From the NCBI RefSeq assembly GCF_019091455.1, contig NZ_JAGXJN010000019.1, positions 1 through 64,000 on the forward strand: a DNA stretch of 64,000 nt. Direction: 5' to 3'. Positions 38,020 to 46,378 of the stretch are shown one piece after another; the stretch's first letter is position 1, and every line of letters starts with the position of its first letter. This DNA comes from Chitinophaga sp. GbtcB8. GTDB taxonomy: Bacteria > Bacteroidota > Bacteroidia > Chitinophagales > Chitinophagaceae. The notes beneath the pieces are model-generated. The model made no database searches. It saw nothing but the letters and a program-made list of their open reading frames with translations, and was not told the DNA's origin. A program made the translations under genes and the position numbers.

Positions 38020-38625
38020 ATGGCCAAAATACTTATCCTGTTTGCGCATCCTGCGCTGGAGAAATCACGCATACATGCCGGCTTGCTAAAGAATATCAAA
38101 GGCACGCAGGGTGTTACCCTGCATGACCTTTACGAGGTATATCCTGATCTGAATATAGATGCAGAGCGGGAGCAGGCGCTGTTGCTGCAGCACGATATTA
38201 TTCTTTTCCAACACCCGTTCTACTGGTACAGCGCACCTGCTATTATTAAACAATGGCAGGACCTGGTGCTGGAACATGGCTGGGCCTACGGGCATACCGG
38301 CAAAGCTTTAAGCGGCAAACGGATAGGCAATGTGATCAGCACCGGCGGCTCACAGCAGTCCTATACTGTTGGCGGGCACCATGGCTGTACCATTCATGAT
38401 TTTTTGCTGCCTTTCCGGCAAACAGCCCGCCTTTGCAACATGGAGTATTTACCGCCTTTTGTAATACATGGCACGCACCGCCTGAAACGGCAGGACCTGC
38501 CTTTTTGCTGCATGCAGTACCGGGAAACGCTGGAAGCCCTGCGGGATGATAAGTATACCCCGGCCATGCTGCAGGAAGCGGCCTACCTGAATGACCTGAT
38601 AGCACAAACCAGCGATAGTAACTGA
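38020..38625 (+). CDS. KefF-like NAD(P)H-dependent oxidoreductase (flavodoxin fold)
   Basis: 201 residues from the ATG at 38020; the longer frame starts with TTG in the repeat. MAKILILFAHPALEKSR is the flavodoxin-like start, FQHPFYWYSAPAIIKQWQD the conserved quinone-reductase segment, and ISTGGSQQSYT the later flavin-binding stretch. KefF proteins bind FMN and activate the KefC potassium efflux system, besides quinone reductase activity. The kefC-like gene begins 38 bases downstream, which supports this role. Confidence 0.9.
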   Translation: MAKILILFAHPALEKSRIHAGLLKNIKGTQGVTLHDLYEVYPDLNIDAEREQALLLQHDIILFQHPFYWYSAPAIIKQWQDLVLEHGWAYGHTGKALSGKRIGNVISTGGSQQSYTVGGHHGCTIHDFLLPFRQTARLCNMEYLPPFVIHGTHRLKRQDLPFCCMQYRETLEALRDDKYTPAMLQEAAYLNDLIAQTSDSN

Positions 38626-38663
38626 TAGCAGCCATTTGCCAACCTTCTTAAACTTTTGTACGG

Positions 38664-40601
38664 ATGAACGAGCATTCCTTTTTCTTTACTGCCATGATAT
38701 ACCTGGCCGCAGCGGTAGTATGTGTGCCGGTGGCTAAAAAGCTGGGGCTGGGATCTGTGCTGGGCTACCTGCTGGCGGGTATTTTCATAGGGCCGAATGT
38801 AATGGGGTTCATTGGAGCTGAAGGGCAGGACATTCTGCACTTTGGGGAGTTTGGCGTGGTAATGATGCTGTTCCTCATAGGTATTGAGCTGGAGCCCTCG
38901 CTGCTCTGGAAGCTGCGCGCGCCTATTGTTGGTCTGGGCGGTATGCAGGTGCTGATCAGCACCGCTGTGATCTCTGTTATTGCCTGGTGGATGGGGCAAC
39001 CCTGGAATGCAGCGCTGGCGTTGGGTATGACCTTCTCCCTTTCCTCTACCGCCATTGTATTACAGATCCTGAAAGAAAAAGGCTGGATGCCTTCTGCTGC
39101 GGGACAAAGCGCATTTTCCGTGCTGCTGTTCCAGGATATTGCAGTAATTCCCATGCTGGCTATTTTCCCATTACTGGCGCCGGTAGGCGCTGTTACCAGC
39201 ACCGGCGGGCATACGTTCAGGGATGGCCTCCCCGGCTGGATGCAAACGCTGATGGTATTTGGCGCAGTGATCACCATTATACTGGCAGGGCGTTACCTGG
39301 TAAGGCCGCTACTGCGGCTGGTGGCGCAGGTACGGGTGCGGGAGCTGTTCACCACCTTTGCGCTGCTGCTGGTAGTAGGCATATCTGTACTCATGACCTT
39401 AGTGGGCTTAAGCCCTGCGCTGGGCGCGTTCTTAGGCGGGGTGGTGCTGGCCAACAGCGAATACCGGCATGAGCTGGAAAGTGATATAGAACCGTTCAAA
39501 GGTTTGCTGTTAGGACTATTCTTTATTGCCGTAGGCGCTTCTATAGATTTTCACCTGATACTTTCCCAACCCCTGGTAATGCTGGGATTAGTGCTGGCCC
39601 TGATGATGGTGAAATGCCTGATCTTAATGGGGCTGGGAAAAATATTTAAGCTAAGCACGGATCAGAACCTGCTGTTTGGTTACAGCTTATCGCAGGTAGG
39701 TGAATTTGCTTTTGTGCTGCTGTCCTTTACCCGCCAAAACGGTATACTGCCGGATGCCACTGCCAGTATGATGACGGCTGTAGTGGCGCTCAGCATGGCC
39801 TTTACGCCGCTGGTGATCCTGCTTTATGAAAAGTTATTGCAGCCCCGCTTTACCATTACGGAAAGCAGTACCCGGGAGGCAGATGCCATTGATGAAAAGA
39901 ACCCGGTAATACTGGCGGGCTTTGGAAAAACAGGGAATGTAATAGGCCGCTTTTTGCTGGCCAATGGTGTGCCCACTACTATCCTGGACCTGGACTCTGA
40001 CCGCATAGATATGCTGCACAACCTGGGCATACGCGCTTATTACGGAGATGCATCCCGCCAGGATCTGCTGCATGCCGCCGGTGCAGCAGAGGCTAAAATA
40101 ATTATTATTGCTACAGACACTATTGACCAAACAACGGAAATAGTAAAAGTGGTGCGCCAGCATTTTCCCAACCTGCAAATGCTGGTAAAGGCAGCTACCA
40201 TACCGGATACCTTTGACCTGATGGAGCTGGGCGTGCTGCATATTTACCGGGAATCGCTGGATACTTCCCTGCGCATGGGAGCCGATGCGCTGCATATGCT
40301 GGGTTTCCGCGCCTATAACGCGCGCCGCGCTGCCAGCACTTTCCGGCAGCATGATGAAAAAGCGTTGAAAGAACTATCAGCCCTGCGCGATGACCGCAAA
40401 ACCTATCTGAATACTTTTAAGGAACGTATTGAAGAAATGTCCACGCTCATTCAAACAGATAAGGTGAAACCCTGGAACGATGAAATACTGAGCTGGGATG
40501 AGCGCTCCCTGATGGAGGAAGAAGGAAACCCCGAGATAGAAGGGATCCCGGATGCCAATAGTAGTGCAGAAATATTGAATGTGAAAAAAGAAAATACGTA
40601 G
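38664..40601 (+). CDS. Monovalent cation:proton antiporter-2 (KefB/KefC-type)
   Basis: 645 residues. The first 385 residues form about twelve membrane helices of the CPA2 fold, with VLGYLLAGIFIGPNV and FLIGIELEPS near the start. A cytoplasmic TrkA-N (RCK) domain follows: VILAGFGKTGNVIGRFLL is the Rossmann motif (near 412) and TTILDLDSDR binds the nucleotide. A charged tail ends the protein. KefC-type systems export potassium when freed from glutathione inhibition by electrophiles; the preceding kefF-like gene fits. Glutathione itself may be replaced by another thiol in this phylum (inference). Confidence 0.92.
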   Translation: MNEHSFFFTAMIYLAAAVVCVPVAKKLGLGSVLGYLLAGIFIGPNVMGFIGAEGQDILHFGEFGVVMMLFLIGIELEPSLLWKLRAPIVGLGGMQVLISTAVISVIAWWMGQPWNAALALGMTFSLSSTAIVLQILKEKGWMPSAAGQSAFSVLLFQDIAVIPMLAIFPLLAPVGAVTSTGGHTFRDGLPGWMQTLMVFGAVITIILAGRYLVRPLLRLVAQVRVRELFTTFALLLVVGISVLMTLVGLSPALGAFLGGVVLANSEYRHELESDIEPFKGLLLGLFFIAVGASIDFHLILSQPLVMLGLVLALMMVKCLILMGLGKIFKLSTDQNLLFGYSLSQVGEFAFVLLSFTRQNGILPDATASMMTAVVALSMAFTPLVILLYEKLLQPRFTITESSTREADAIDEKNPVILAGFGKTGNVIGRFLLANGVPTTILDLDSDRIDMLHNLGIRAYYGDASRQDLLHAAGAAEAKIIIIATDTIDQTTEIVKVVRQHFPNLQMLVKAATIPDTFDLMELGVLHIYRESLDTSLRMGADALHMLGFRAYNARRAASTFRQHDEKALKELSALRDDRKTYLNTFKERIEEMSTLIQTDKVKPWNDEILSWDERSLMEEEGNPEIEGIPDANSSAEILNVKKENT

Positions 40602-40621
40602 TATTTATTTTCCGCTTCCGG

Positions 40622-40885
40622 TTATTCATTCGTTGCGGTTCCTTCGCCATTTACGTGCGCGGCTATACGCTGCGCTACATCTTCCACTAAGCCGGCATCT
40701 ATATTGCCCGCCTGGGCGTGATTGTCTGCAATGGCGCGCGGGTAGCCTTCTTCATCCGGTTCAAAGGTAATTTCATGCTCCTGTATGATCACCTTATAAA
40801 CGGTTTTATATTGCTGGTCCCAGGTCTTTACCTCAAGGATATGCGGGTGACCTTTGTATTCAAATTTCAGTGTAAAGTAGTCCAC
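40622..40885 (-). CDS. Small hypothetical protein, probably started at GTG
   Basis: 87 residues from GTG at 40885. There is no in-frame ATG before the upstream stop codon, and the only other start is TTG at 40912, which overlaps a strong -7 box (40910-40917) and so would lie outside the mRNA. The protein has a beta-rich N-terminal half (VDYFTLKFEYKGHPHILEV) and an acidic, helical C-terminal part. No family recognised; no signal peptide or cysteine. It is convergent with the kefC-like gene. Confidence 0.6.
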   Translation of the reverse strand: MDYFTLKFEYKGHPHILEVKTWDQQYKTVYKVIIQEHEITFEPDEEGYPRAIADNHAQAGNIDAGLVEDVAQRIAAHVNGEGTATNE

Positions 40886-40909
40886 GGCATTAGGTTTTTT
40901 CTGTTGTTT

Positions 40910-40917
40910 CAAAAGTA
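40910..40917 (-). promoter_or_regulatory. -7 promoter element of the small hypothetical gene
   Basis: On the minus strand TACTTTTG fits TAnnTTTG exactly. A TTG lies about 15 bases upstream, shorter than the usual spacing. Its position decides the GTG start at 40885. Confidence 0.45.
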
Positions 40918-40969
40918 ACCGTTTTTGTGGTACAAGAGTTGAGGCTATTTAGAAAAATCTAAGTGTTTT

Positions 40970-41518
40970 ATGGCCCAGCTTGTTTTATTATCCAGCGAAA
41001 TACAACCATATGCCTTCCGGGACGATGGCATTTTTCCCAATAACCCACACCTGCCGGCTTTGTTTTATGAAGATTGTTTGCAGGTACCGGATGACTTTAC
41101 TGCAGCAGCTGCTATAGAAGCATTGTTCACCAGCAATGGGTGGACAGGCATCTGGGAAAGCGGTATCTATAATTTTCATCACTATCACAGCACCTCGCAC
41201 GAAGTACTGGGCGTTTGCAGCGGGGAAGCCACCGTACAGCTGGGCGGCCCGCATGGCATTAACCTGGAAATAAGAATGGGCGACGTACTGATCATACCTG
41301 CCGGTGTGGCGCATTGCAGCCTGAATAGCAGCGCTGATTTCAGCTGCATTGGCGCTTACCCCCCCGGGCAGGAGCAATATGATGTTTGCCGGGGCGATAC
41401 CAGTGAAAGGCCGGAGGCAGATGAACGCATTGAGCATTTACCGCTGCCTGTTATAGACCCGGTGTACGGGGCCGATGGCCCGATGCGCCAGTACTGGTTA
41501 GAGTGGCGGCTGGCCTAG
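40970..41518 (+). CDS. Cupin-domain protein
   Basis: 182 residues. The cupin metal motif is visible as HHYHSTSHEVLGVCSGE (histidines and glutamate of motif 1) and MGDVLIIPAGVAHCS (motif 2 histidine). The fold suits a small metal-dependent isomerase, oxygenase or sugar-binding protein. No signal peptide. The neighbouring mannonate dehydratase gene is convergent and ends 4 bases away, so there is no operon evidence for its substrate. Confidence 0.85.
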   Translation: MAQLVLLSSEIQPYAFRDDGIFPNNPHLPALFYEDCLQVPDDFTAAAAIEALFTSNGWTGIWESGIYNFHHYHSTSHEVLGVCSGEATVQLGGPHGINLEIRMGDVLIIPAGVAHCSLNSSADFSCIGAYPPGQEQYDVCRGDTSERPEADERIEHLPLPVIDPVYGADGPMRQYWLEWRLA

Positions 41519-41522
41519 CGCT

Positions 41523-42686
41523 TTAGCGGCCGCCTGCAATGCCCCGCTGTAACCCAAGCAGGGCTGCCAGCCCCTTCATTCTACCAATAACGGTATAACC
41601 GGGGTTGCAGTGTTTTTGCAGATCATCCAGCATACGATGCCCGTGGTCCGGGCGGAATGGAATGGGCAGCGGTTGCTGCTGCTGCAATTGCAGCAGGGTT
41701 TTCATAATGGTGTACATGTCTACGTCTCCCTGCAAATGATCCGCTTCGTAAAAATTGCCGCTGGTATCCTGCTGTACATTACGTAAATGCACAAAGTTTA
41801 CGCGGTTGCCTATCATGCGCAAAATAGCCGGCAGATCGTTATGCGTGCCGGCGCCCAGGGAGCCGGTGCAGTAACAGATACCATTGGCGGGGCTGTCTAC
41901 CATCTGCAGTATAAAAGCAATATCATCATGGCTGCTTACAATACGGGGCAGGCCCAGCACATCAAACGGAGGATCATCCGGGTGAATGGCCAGCTTAATG
42001 TCCAGCTTTTCTGCCACCGGCACTACCTGCTGTAAAAAATATTGCAGGTGCTGCCGCAGCTGCTGGCGGGTAATATGTTTATAATGCTGGAGGCGCTCCC
42101 TGATGCCGGGTATATCCAGCTTTTTTTCACTGGGAATGCCCAGCAGGATGGTATCTGCAATGGCCTGCTTTTGCGCATCCGTGTACTGCTGCCAGCGTTG
42201 GGCGGCAGCAGCTACGGTGGCCGCATCATAATCATTAGCGGCATTTTTTCTTTCCAGTAAGTGAATATCAAATAAGGCCAGGTCGGCTTTATCAAAATAC
42301 AATGCTTCTGCACCATTGGGCAGGCGGTAGCTGATATTGGTACGTACCCAGTCCAGCACCGGCATAAAATTGTACGTTACAATGCGGATGCCGCAAGCCG
42401 CCAGGTTCTCCAGTGTAAGCTTATATTTTTCTATGTAACCGGTATAATCGCCGGTTTGTGTTTTAATGGATTCATGCACGGTTACGCTTTCCACCACATC
42501 CCAGCTAAGGCCTGCCTGCTCAATTAATTGTTTGCGGGCGGCAATAGCAGCCATGGGCCACACTTCGCCATGCGGAATATCATGTAAGGCTGTTACAATG
42601 CCGGTGGCATCTGTTTGCCTTATTTCCTGCAGCGTTACAGGATCATCCGGCCCAAACCAGCGCCAGGTAGGTTTTAATAGTTTCAT
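41523..42686 (-). CDS. uxuA: Mannonate dehydratase
   Basis: About 387 residues. The segment TWRWFGPDDPVTLQEIRQ, then TGIVTALHDIPHGEVW and ESVTVHESIKTQTG, is diagnostic of UxuA. It dehydrates D-mannonate to 2-keto-3-deoxygluconate in hexuronate catabolism, in the cytoplasm. The ATG at 42686 matches the family start; in-frame ATGs at 42701 and 42707 are possible. No other uxu/uxa gene is close, so the pathway partners lie elsewhere. Confidence 0.95.
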   Translation of the reverse strand: MKLLKPTWRWFGPDDPVTLQEIRQTDATGIVTALHDIPHGEVWPMAAIAARKQLIEQAGLSWDVVESVTVHESIKTQTGDYTGYIEKYKLTLENLAACGIRIVTYNFMPVLDWVRTNISYRLPNGAEALYFDKADLALFDIHLLERKNAANDYDAATVAAAAQRWQQYTDAQKQAIADTILLGIPSEKKLDIPGIRERLQHYKHITRQQLRQHLQYFLQQVVPVAEKLDIKLAIHPDDPPFDVLGLPRIVSSHDDIAFILQMVDSPANGICYCTGSLGAGTHNDLPAILRMIGNRVNFVHLRNVQQDTSGNFYEADHLQGDVDMYTIMKTLLQLQQQQPLPIPFRPDHGHRMLDDLQKHCNPGYTVIGRMKGLAALLGLQRGIAGGR

Positions 42687-42769
42687 ATAATGCGGAACCA
42701 TGTTCATAACTAAAAAGTAATCTCTAAAGTAACAAAGGATATTTAAATTTATAGCTTTAATACCGGCGT

Positions 42770-44029
42770 ATGATTCAACGATCTTTTTTACTATCCTGCA
42801 TTGGCTGTTTTTTTACCTTATTATCTTTTGCGCAGGATACTTCCCTGCATACAGTACCCAACCGCAGCAACAGCGCCGTACAGCAGCAGAAACCTTATGT
42901 GATCCTTATTTCCATTGACGGCATGCGGTATGATTTTGCAGAGAAATATCATGCAAAAAATTTACTGCGCCTGTCGGCCAATGGTGTGCGTGCAAAGAGC
43001 ATGCAGCCCAGTTTTCCTACCTTAACATTTCCCAACCATTATACGCTGGTAACAGGTTTGTATCCCTCCCACCACGGCCTTGTTGACAATGATTTTTATG
43101 ATCCGCAACGGCGTAAAAGATATTATGTGCATGACCGTGATGTGGTGGAGGATGGCAGCTGGTATGGCGGCACGCCTTTATGGGTGCTGGCGGAAAAACA
43201 GCAAATGGTAAGCGCCAGTTATTTCTGGGTAGGCTCAGAAGCTGCCATACAGGATACCCGCCCTACTTATTCATTTACCTATAATGAAAAACAAGGCATA
43301 GATCAGCGCATACAACAGGTAGTGGACTGGTTAAGCCTGCCGGCAGATAAGCGCCCGCACCTGGTAGCTTTTTACTTCCCGGAAGTAGACCACGCAGCAC
43401 ACCATGCAGGGCCAGATTCAGACAGCGCCCGCAAAGCCGTTCAGTTTGTAGATGAAAGCATTGGCAAAATGGTGCAGGCAGTAGCTAAGCTGCAATTGCC
43501 TGTAAATTTTATTGTAGTATCAGATCATGGTATGGCGCAGGCGGATATACAACATCCTATTTACTTAGACAGCACCCTTAATCTCAGTGACTGTAACCTG
43601 TCACTGGGAAATGAAAAGATCATGATCTATAACAGTGATACAACACGCATCCGGCAGTTATATGATACGTTAAAGGCAAAGGCCCATCATTACCGGGTAT
43701 TCCTGAAAAAAGAAACCCCTGTCCGCTGGCATTACGGACAGGAAGACCGTTACAACCGTATTGGCAACATCATATTAGTTGCGGATGCAGGGTATGTTTT
43801 TGGTAAGAAAAATATGCGTACCTACCCCGGCCATCATGGGTATGATAATAATGACACCCGTATGAATGCCACTTTTATGGCCTGGGGGCCAGCCTTTAAA
43901 AAACATTATACGCAGCCTGCTTTTGCCAACGTGCATGTGTACCCGTTAGTAACCAGCATCTTAGGATTAAAGATCACAGAACCGGTAGACGGAAAAGCCG
44001 AAGTGCTGAAAAATATATTACAGAAATAA
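42770..44029 (+). CDS. Secreted ectonucleotide pyrophosphatase/phosphodiesterase-like enzyme
   Basis: 419 residues with a signal peptide (MIQRSFLLSCIGCFFTLLSFAQ). Alkaline-phosphatase-superfamily NPP motifs: ISIDGMRYDF with metal aspartate D50, PSFPTLTFPNHYTLVTG with the probable nucleophile T86, then EVDHAAHHAGPDS and VSDHGMAQ, and PGHHGYDN near the end. It hydrolyses nucleotide or phosphodiester bonds in the periplasm. Divergent from uxuA, followed after 69 bases by the SusD-like gene, which has its own promoter-like box. Confidence 0.93.
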   Translation: MIQRSFLLSCIGCFFTLLSFAQDTSLHTVPNRSNSAVQQQKPYVILISIDGMRYDFAEKYHAKNLLRLSANGVRAKSMQPSFPTLTFPNHYTLVTGLYPSHHGLVDNDFYDPQRRKRYYVHDRDVVEDGSWYGGTPLWVLAEKQQMVSASYFWVGSEAAIQDTRPTYSFTYNEKQGIDQRIQQVVDWLSLPADKRPHLVAFYFPEVDHAAHHAGPDSDSARKAVQFVDESIGKMVQAVAKLQLPVNFIVVSDHGMAQADIQHPIYLDSTLNLSDCNLSLGNEKIMIYNSDTTRIRQLYDTLKAKAHHYRVFLKKETPVRWHYGQEDRYNRIGNIILVADAGYVFGKKNMRTYPGHHGYDNNDTRMNATFMAWGPAFKKHYTQPAFANVHVYPLVTSILGLKITEPVDGKAEVLKNILQK

Positions 44030-44062
44030 CGCTTAATACATATAAAAAACAATTAATGCGAT

Positions 44063-44090
44063 TATCTTTGTGGGTTATAAAAAATAACCC
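44063..44090 (+). promoter_or_regulatory. -7 element and leader hairpin of the SusD-like gene
   Basis: TATCTTTG (44063-44070) fits TAnnTTTG. Immediately after it GGGTTAT (44072-44078) pairs with ATAACCC (44084-44090), so the transcript would begin with a hairpin just before the ATG at 44099. No clear -33 box. Confidence 0.45.
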
Positions 44091-44098
44091 TATTATCC

Positions 44099-45727
44099 AT
44101 GAAGAAAATTGCACTGTATGCTTTTTCGCTGGCTGCCCTTTCAGCCTGTTCGAAAAACGACGACAAACCTCAGCCTACCCCTGAGCAGGACAAACAATCA
44201 CTGGAAGTACAAGTTTACAACACCTTAACCTGGAGCGTGGATAAACCTGTTGGCTCACCCGCCACCAACGCCACCGTAAAGCTGTTTAAAACAAAGGCTG
44301 CATTTAACAGCGGCACAGCTGCGTACACACAAGCCACCGATGCCAACGGTAAAGCCAGTTTTGCCAGCATTGATACCGGCCAGTATTTTATTGTGGCCAC
44401 CAGTACCGATGGTGATAACCTTTTAGGCGCAAAACAGGTAGATGGCGCGTATGTAGGTTATGTGGCAGATTCCCTGTACCAGACCACCGCAGAAATTGCC
44501 AACTCGCCTCTTAACAAGTATGCAGCGCCCGGCAACTTCCGCTTAGAAGACCTGAACATGGACGGGATAGTAAATAGTAATGATGTTACAGAGCTGCCCG
44601 CACAATCCATTCACATAGCAGCCAAAAGCAGCAACAGCAAACGCATCCTGATCGGCAAGCTGGATAACCGGCCTATAGGCTTCAGTAATAAGGCAGCAGT
44701 AGCGGCCGCCCTGCAAAGCAGCATTACAAGCCTGAATAACTTTCATGAGGTGCAGGTAACCCTGGATGCCGTGTATACGGACGATGCAGCCTGTGGCAGC
44801 ATGGGCCCTGACTGGTGCGGTATAGATGCCTACACCGCTATGAACGCTGCCAATAGTACCGCGCTCCTGCTCTGGCAAACTGGCTACCAGATTATATCGC
44901 AGCTGAATAAAGTAATTAATTATACCAATGCGGTAAGCGATATGCAAACCGCCGAAAAAGAGCTGGCCATTGCACAGGCCAAAGGTGTAAAAGCATATGT
45001 ATATTTTCAGCTTACTGCTTATTTTGGCAATGTACCTATGCAGAACGACCTTGCATTACCTACCACCGCAGGCCGGCCCAATACCAATGACATCCGCACC
45101 TATATAGATACGCTGTTAACAACTGCAGCAGCAAAGCTGGGCAGCAATACAGATATTATTTCTGCTGCGGCCTGTAAAGCCATACAGGCTAAGCTGGCCC
45201 TGGAAGCAGATGATTTTGTGAATGCAAAAACCTATAGCAGCGCAGTGATTGCCAATACGGCCTATGCGCTGGTGGATACACCTTTGATATTTACCCAAAC
45301 CGGTAATAAAGAGCTGTTGTGGAACACCTCCAACACCCTGACAAGCAGCTGGGTGCAGAGCGTATTTAAGAGAGGTACTTTTTTACCTGAGCTGCGCTTA
45401 ACAGAAATGTACCTGATCAATGCAGAAGCTAACCTTCATGCAGGCACTATGAACGATGCGGTTAGCAGCCTGAATAAAATACGCCGGCGCGAAAAGTTAG
45501 CAGACCTGGCAAACACTATCAGCCCGGACAATTTCCGTACAGAGCTGATGACCGCCTGGAAACGCAATATGCGTACAGAAGGCAACCGCTTACTTGCTTT
45601 ACGCCGCTGGGATGCTGATCTGACAGTGTTAGGACCACTGGGTTATCAGAAGTATAATGAGCTGCTGCCCATTCCCATCAGCATACTGGAGACTTATCCC
45701 AACTTATATCAAAACGTAGGATATTAA
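44099..45727 (+). CDS. Orphan SusD/RagB-like lipoprotein with N-terminal regulatory-like and dockerin-like segments
   Basis: 542 residues with a lipoprotein signal (LSACS, C17). Residues 35-110 look like a carboxypeptidase-regulatory beta-sandwich. Residues 151-163 read DLNMDGIVNSNDV, a calcium-loop dockerin/EF-hand-like motif. From about 230 the TPR-like SusD region begins, ending with RLTEMYLINAEANLHAG and the family C-terminus LPIPISILETYPNLYQNVGY. SusD proteins bind glycans or peptides on the cell surface with a SusC transporter, but no SusC is in the window. The extra N-terminal parts are unusual for SusD. A terminator follows. Confidence 0.8.
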   Translation: MKKIALYAFSLAALSACSKNDDKPQPTPEQDKQSLEVQVYNTLTWSVDKPVGSPATNATVKLFKTKAAFNSGTAAYTQATDANGKASFASIDTGQYFIVATSTDGDNLLGAKQVDGAYVGYVADSLYQTTAEIANSPLNKYAAPGNFRLEDLNMDGIVNSNDVTELPAQSIHIAAKSSNSKRILIGKLDNRPIGFSNKAAVAAALQSSITSLNNFHEVQVTLDAVYTDDAACGSMGPDWCGIDAYTAMNAANSTALLLWQTGYQIISQLNKVINYTNAVSDMQTAEKELAIAQAKGVKAYVYFQLTAYFGNVPMQNDLALPTTAGRPNTNDIRTYIDTLLTTAAAKLGSNTDIISAAACKAIQAKLALEADDFVNAKTYSSAVIANTAYALVDTPLIFTQTGNKELLWNTSNTLTSSWVQSVFKRGTFLPELRLTEMYLINAEANLHAGTMNDAVSSLNKIRRREKLADLANTISPDNFRTELMTAWKRNMRTEGNRLLALRRWDADLTVLGPLGYQKYNELLPIPISILETYPNLYQNVGY

Positions 45728-45776
45728 ACTTTTCCCTGAATAGGGCTAAAGGTTACAAATTAGATAAACATGCAAC

Positions 45777-45802
45777 AGGCTGCCTTTCCAGGCGGCCTTT
45801 TT
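45777..45802 (+). terminator. Terminator of the SusD-like gene
   Basis: AGGCTGCC (45777-45784) pairs with GGCGGCCT (45791-45798) including one G-T pair, then a T run. Confidence 0.8.
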
Positions 45803-45890
45803 TGTTTTATACCGGAGTGTTAAACAACGTTAACGGTTTAAACTCTTGTTACCTGCGCACATCTAACTATTGGATCAAAAATTTGCGAAC

Positions 45891-46304
45891 ATGAAACGCT
45901 TAATACTTGTAGCCCTGCTGTTCACTGGCAGCATCGCCTTTCACAAAAATGCCAACGCACAGGTAAGAGTTAACGTAAATTTTAACATTGGCAGCCAGCC
46001 TGAATGGGGCCCTGCAGGATATGATTACGCGCAGTACTACTATTTACCTGATATAGATGCTTATTATAATGTGCCTGCACGGCAGTTCGTATATGCGGAT
46101 GGTCCGCGCTGGATCACTGCTGCCAGCTTACCGGCACGCTATCGCGGGTTTGATCTGTACCATAGTCACAAGGTAGTGATCAATGAACCCAGGCCTTACC
46201 TGCACCATGATGTGTACAGGGCGCGTTATGCGCACGACAATCATAGGGATAACAGAAGAGGAAGAGGCCGGGTGATCAACAGGGGCTGGGGCCATGGACG
46301 ATAA
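45891..46304 (+). CDS. Small secreted protein, histidine/arginine-rich tail
   Basis: 137 residues from the ATG at 45891; the longer frame starts TTG. Signal peptide to about NANAQ. The middle is rich in Tyr, Asp and Pro (WGPAGYDYAQYYYLPDIDAYYNV), and the tail is rich in His, Arg, Asn and Gly (ending RGWGHGR). Similar Tyr-rich periplasmic proteins occur in Bacteroidota with no assigned function. The His-rich tail might bind metal (inference). It shares a bidirectional terminator with the slipin gene. Confidence 0.7.
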   Translation: MKRLILVALLFTGSIAFHKNANAQVRVNVNFNIGSQPEWGPAGYDYAQYYYLPDIDAYYNVPARQFVYADGPRWITAASLPARYRGFDLYHSHKVVINEPRPYLHHDVYRARYAHDNHRDNRRGRGRVINRGWGHGR

Positions 46305-46348
46305 GAGAAAGGGAATATTCTTTACCTGCTATACACACAACAACAAAA

Positions 46349-46377
46349 CGGGTTGGCTGCCTTTTGCAGCCAACCCG
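46349..46377. terminator. Bidirectional terminator between small secreted protein and slipin genes
   Basis: CGGGTTGGCTGC (46349-46360) pairs perfectly with GCAGCCAACCCG (46366-46377), loop CTTTT. It lies between convergent genes, 1 base beyond the slipin stop. Confidence 0.85.
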
Positions 46378-46378
46378 C

